This document shows, piece after piece, positions 60,271 to 64,000 of a DNA stretch of 64,000 bases. The notes under the pieces were generated by a model. The model had not been told where the DNA came from. It saw only the letters and a program-made list of their open reading frames with translations, and made no database searches. Source of the DNA: Lactifluus volemus (lineage: Eukaryota; Basidiomycota; Agaricomycetes; Russulales; Russulaceae); assembly GCA_022376515.1 (NCBI GenBank), contig WTXI01000006.1, positions 1,488,001 to 1,552,000 of the forward strand. Reading direction: 5' to 3'. The first letter of the stretch is position 1; each line of letters opens with the position of its first letter. The position numbers were made by a program, and so were the translations under genes.

Positions 60271-60637
60271 AATGGTGGCTAGCCCTGGGCTCAGCTACAT
60301 CTGGCTAAGGATAAGCTGGCTCCAGCTTATAGCTAAGCTGTCAATAGCCACAAGCTCCCACAACACTAGTTGTCTCCCTTGTCTCTCTTCTGCACACATG
60401 CTGCTGCGCCTCATTAAAGCATTCAGATTCACTTCCTCCTCCTCCCCCTGCTCTTCTGGCCCCTTCCCTGCCATGTGTAGCACTGTGCCTTGCCACAACA
60501 TCCACTCCTGCTACCTCTACCCTCCTGCTGTTCCCCTCACCTCCCTGCCATGCACATGCTACCACACATTGCCATAGTGTCCACTTTCACCTTCTCTGCC
60601 ACCTTGTTATTCACCTCACCTCCTTGCTATACACATT

Positions 60638-61007
60638 CACTGGTTGGGATACTGCCTTTTGAGGCTGACAAAATCTTGACATAATCATAATATAAGGCCA
60701 TTTATTTTTCTTCATTTTTTATGAGAATAAATATGAGTAAAATGATTATATATTGTCAAGCTAAATGTACATCACAAAATTAAGCCAAAATCATACTTCT
60801 CTAATTGATAGACATTGTGCTAGATAACATGCAAGATCAGTTTGAGTAAAAATACTTTACTTTCTTTTTGTGTCATTCATTTAGCTTAACAATATATAAT
60901 CATTTTATTTATATTTATCCTCATAAAAAATGAAGAAAAACAAATGGCCTTATATTACAATTATGTTAAGGTTTTGTTAGCCTCAAAAGGCAGTTTTCCA
61001 ACCAGTG
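60638..61007. mobile_element. Foldback-type MITE, family L
   Basis: This 370-bp AT-rich element has long inverted arms (about 150 bp, imperfect), ends CACTGGTTGG...CCAACCAGTG and a 3-bp duplication ATT (60635-60637, 61008-61010), as in PIF/Harbinger-type elements. It landed one base inside the left end of LTR K. Confidence 0.8.
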
Positions 61008-61009
61008 AT

Positions 61010-61534
61010 TGTCACGGTCACACGGTCACTGCCTCCCTTATGTAAAATTTCTCACATGACTGATTACCTATAATTCTCGCATCCAGACTGAGTACTGTAT
61101 GATTACATAAGCCATGTGACTCGGACTGACTCACATATGCGACTTAGACTGACTCAAGTATGGACTCATGGTAACTTATTATGACTCATCACTATGAGTC
61201 ACAATGACTCTCTCTACCTACAACTCATGCCGACTCCCTCTGACTAGGGTAGCTCATGTATATAAGGACCCCTACTTAGGCCCTAGCTCAGTAGCTTGGA
61301 CTTAACTCTGCAATATGAGCATACCTGTCTAAGAACCCTACATCTCTTCCTGAACTCTTAGACTCCTGATCCTTGTCTCACACTCCATCAGTAACACTGC
61401 AAGTTACTGCTGATACTCTGTCACGTGACCATTGACTTAGTACTTCTGAACCTGACCCTTATCAACTGACGTCGCTAAGGTTTACCTGAACCACCTGACT
61501 CTACCAAGAGCATAGGAACCACTTGTTCCTAACA
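61010..61534 (+). repeat. Solo LTR, family K
   Basis: This 525-bp LTR has TGTCACGG...CCTAACA ends. TSD CACAT is at 60632-60636 and 61535-61539, the left copy being separated by MITE L. A TATATAAGG promoter-like box lies at about 61258. Inserted in B3. Confidence 0.8.
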
Positions 61535-61959
61535 CACATGCCACTGTGCATTGCCACAGCATCCATTCCTACCTCCCTCACCCTCCTGTTGCTCTCCTGT
61601 TGTCTCCCCTCTTTTACTTTCTGCTACCATTACTGCCTCACCACATCTCAGACATCTCTTCTGTTACTTCCCTATTGTCTCCACCTGCCATGTTATCTGG
61701 GGTATCTCTGGGGTCTGGGGGTCTGTTGGGGTATGTGAAGACATACCCTTACCCTTACCCCACAGTTACCCTACTCTCAAACCCTGGGGGTTTGAGATAC
61801 CCCTGTTGATCACTAACAGCAGTATGGTCTGACTTATCAGACATGGAAACAAGATATGACTACTCACCCTCAACTATTGCTCCTCACCATAGAACATTTT
61901 CTCACAGATAATCTGACACATCATCTCTAAACCCTATTCATCAGGGGAGGTTAGTGTGA

Positions 61960-62950
61960 ATTGTGGTGAATAAAGCACACTTACTTGTTAAGCACTCATT
62001 GTTCTGGCCCTGCATGAAAGAGTTGGAATTTCTTAGATGGTTGACCATCCTTCTCATACTCATGACAGCAATATTGCCAGAATGCCTTGAGAAAGTTGTT
62101 TTTCAGACACCCAGTCAAAAGGAGTACCAGGTACTTCATCAAAGTGTTAAGCACCCTGAAATCTCTCAGGAGATGATAGCAATTCAAGCAGAACCAGCGC
62201 AGATATTTGAAGAGATCATTGCTTACAAGGTCACCACAGTCATGAGTGAGTTGGTTAGTACAGAACGCACTTTATTGTTCTGCAGTTCCCACTATGAATG
62301 CGATCACATGGCAGAGCTCCTGGGTTGAAGGCCCTATTACTCAGGCATAGACATTGTAGAACACTCTGAACACATGGAGAAGTGGACATGAGGTGATGGT
62401 GTTGGGAAATCTGTCATTTTTTTCAACCTGGCCTCCTTGCAAGAACCGGATAGGAGTGCGGTCAACCCTTATGGCAAGAGAGTTGTTTACAATATGCTCC
62501 ATGACATCTCTCTATGTCAGAGAATCTGTCCTAGCCTTTTTCTTGATGGCATCTGCAGTACCCTGTGCGCTATATTGCATTGTGTGCAACTTTGTAATGT
62601 ATGCACAGCTCAATTCAACAGCCAAAACCCAGATCAAGGCCTGCAACCTATCCCAGATCACTTAGTCCATTTAATATCAGGATGACTGGATGCTACAACC
62701 TCCCAAACAAGTACAGTTGATACTTCAGTGCAACCCATCCTCTCCTTGCCTAACCCACTCAGGCAACCAACTCTTTTAACAACATTTGGAATCCACCTTG
62801 CAGCAGTAAATGCTTGCTTATCATCTAGAATAGTTAAACTCACCGGCAGCAAAGAATTAGATCACTTTATCTGTGATGTATGTGACATCCTTGTGAAATC
62901 ATGTGTTAACTGCTAGTGTAATGGCCTTGAGTGCCATTCACACAGTCTAG
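61960..62950 (+). pseudogene. RecQ-like DEAD/H helicase fragment
   Basis: Plus-strand frames read LTILLILMTAILPECLEKVV (relic of the TATLPP motif), TERTLLFCSSHYECDHMAEL (motif IV, R.LIFC), a broken GRPYYSGID, and later CALYCIVCNFV with a Cys pair as in the C-terminal zinc segment. The order matches RecQ-like helicases amplified in agaricomycetes. The ATP-binding half and the motif V/VI region are lost to stops. A transposon-linked origin is possible but not shown. Confidence 0.5.
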
Positions 62951-63470
62951 CTGGGTGCTGTTTCAGATCCATTGCCTTACATGACACAAGCTGGAGAAAA
63001 TGGTTTTTACTAGCACATTTTCTTACTGGCTGTTACTTTTACTGTGGTTGTCCTGAGAAGGTTCATTCACATTTGTAGTTTTGGTTCACACATCAGCAAA
63101 ATGTCCGAGCAGCTTATTTCTACTTAAACTCACTTAAAAAGTTTTTTTAAGTACTCCTAAGTACTTTAAGTACTTTAAGCACTTTAAGTTATTTTAAGAC
63201 AAGTCAGCCTCCAGGAAATTGCTTATTTTCACTTATTTTCACTTATTTTCACTTATTTTCTTTTTTTTTTTACTTAAAATCAGGTCAATTTCAACATTTG
63301 AGTGAGTTTCAAGCATGTTTAAGTGAGATTTAAGCACTTTTAAGAACATTTTAAGCAAAATATATTTGAGATTACACTACAACATTAATAACTAGGACAA
63401 GGCTCATGGGAAACACAGGAGGCACAGGAAACATGGAAGCCGCAGGAGATGCAGGACAATCCACTTGCAT
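62950..63470. repeat. AT-rich repeat with short tandem units
   Basis: Four copies of CTTATTTTCA lie at about 63220-63260, and many CTTTAAGTA/TTTAAGCA words as in the subterminal parts of elements H and F. A T10 run is at 63252. Probably a worn TIR element end. No gene. Confidence 0.5.
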
Positions 63471-63474
63471 TTCT

Positions 63475-64000
63475 CTACCAAGTAGCAACACACCCATTCA
63501 TCTTTCCAGACTGGGCCATAGCGTCACAACACCAGTCCAGGACATGGACAGGGTCCAAAGGGTCCTCCCACCACAGCGTTGACGTTGACATTGACATCTG
63601 ATTCAAGCAGCTACACTGCAAGGTGAGAGCACACTTCCAATTACTGATCATGCACACGGCATACTCACCATGGGGCAGACCAACTGGGAGCACTCCCATC
63701 CCCGAGACGGGTCACCTCATACGCCACGATCTCGAACTCGTGATCTTGATTGTAGAGAATAAGGGAGCAGTGCTGAAAAAAAAGCTATATCAGTACACTC
63801 GAGCACCCATTTAGAGGTTGCCACTCACGGTCATCGTCTGCTGCGTCATACAGCTCGAAGCCTTCAAGTGAAAACCAATACCGCAGTTCATACCACGGGC
63901 CGCAAATTACCTTGGCCAATGCAAGGAAACCACTTTTGTAAAGGAACACGGCAAGGTACTTTGCCTTGAGCGCAGGCACTCGTACCACAGCAGGTGGTGG
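63475..64000 (-). CDS. Unknown spliced gene, 5' partial (runs off window)
   Basis: Minus-strand exons >64000-63911, 63861-63829, 63772-63669 and 63610-63475 join in phase with canonical introns of 49, 56 and 58 nt (donors GTAATT, GTGAGT, GTGAGT). They end SGKMNGCVATW-stop at 63475. Readable parts: ALKAKYLAVFLYKSGFLALA, SLILYNQDHEFEIVAYEVTR, LGDGSAPSWSAP, LWWEDPLDPVHVLDWCCDAM. CpG content rises again here. I do not recognise the family. The 33-nt exon is the least certain part; reading through it gives a different frame. Confidence 0.5.

Larger units (their letters stand above)
60368..61815 (-). mobile_element. B-family element, truncated copy B3, with nested MITE L and LTR K
   Basis: The B internal array in reverse orientation lies at 60368-60636 and 61535-61690, followed by the end GTATCTCAAACCC...TAGTGATCAACA (read inward from 61815). 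The other TIR is missing. Confidence 0.7.

Overview
The window is nuclear DNA of a filamentous basidiomycete, most likely an agaricomycete. The evidence is short (about 48-60 nt) GT-AG introns, intron-dense housekeeping genes, and the transposon families present. No species can be named from this sequence.

From 1 to about 15.3 kb it is a compact, CpG-containing gene block. The order is a TMX3-like protein disulfide isomerase (5' partial), a very large mitochondrial-type PPR protein, coilin (minus strand), the ER translocon subunit SEC63, mannose-6-phosphate isomerase (minus strand), a doubtful small ORF, ribosomal protein eS25 (RPS25) and actin. Coilin/SEC63 share a 187-bp divergent promoter gap; SEC63/PMI and PPR/coilin are convergent. 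Exon models were built by phase. Coilin (468 aa) and SEC63 (668 aa) close perfectly. PPR, PMI, RPS25 and actin each close only if 8, 4, 1 and 1 bases are missing from the sequence. All are net -1, which suggests uncorrected deletion errors in the assembly rather than dead genes.

From about 15.3 to 63.4 kb there is almost nothing but transposable elements, mostly CpG-poor and TG/CA-rich. Target-site duplications (TSDs) let the nest be unpicked. Two copies of a 1.4-kb hAT-like TIR element with 8-bp TSDs carry a tRNA-like Pol III promoter module. A second 8-bp-TSD family lies beside the first copy. An old Ty1/Copia element spans 19469-37692 (TSD TGAGC) and holds a Tc1/mariner-like DDE element (itself split by a solo LTR), a young 5.3-kb Copia element, a solo LTR and a 2.2-kb TIR element. 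Further right are seven more solo-LTR or foldback elements, a degenerate chromodomain Gypsy element, an element carrying an Arg/Asp/Gly-rich host-like exon, and relics of KOW-domain and RecQ-like helicase genes.

At the right edge (63475-64000) GC content and canonical introns return. A minus-strand gene of unknown product runs off the window, so the repeat block is an island about 48 kb long between genes.
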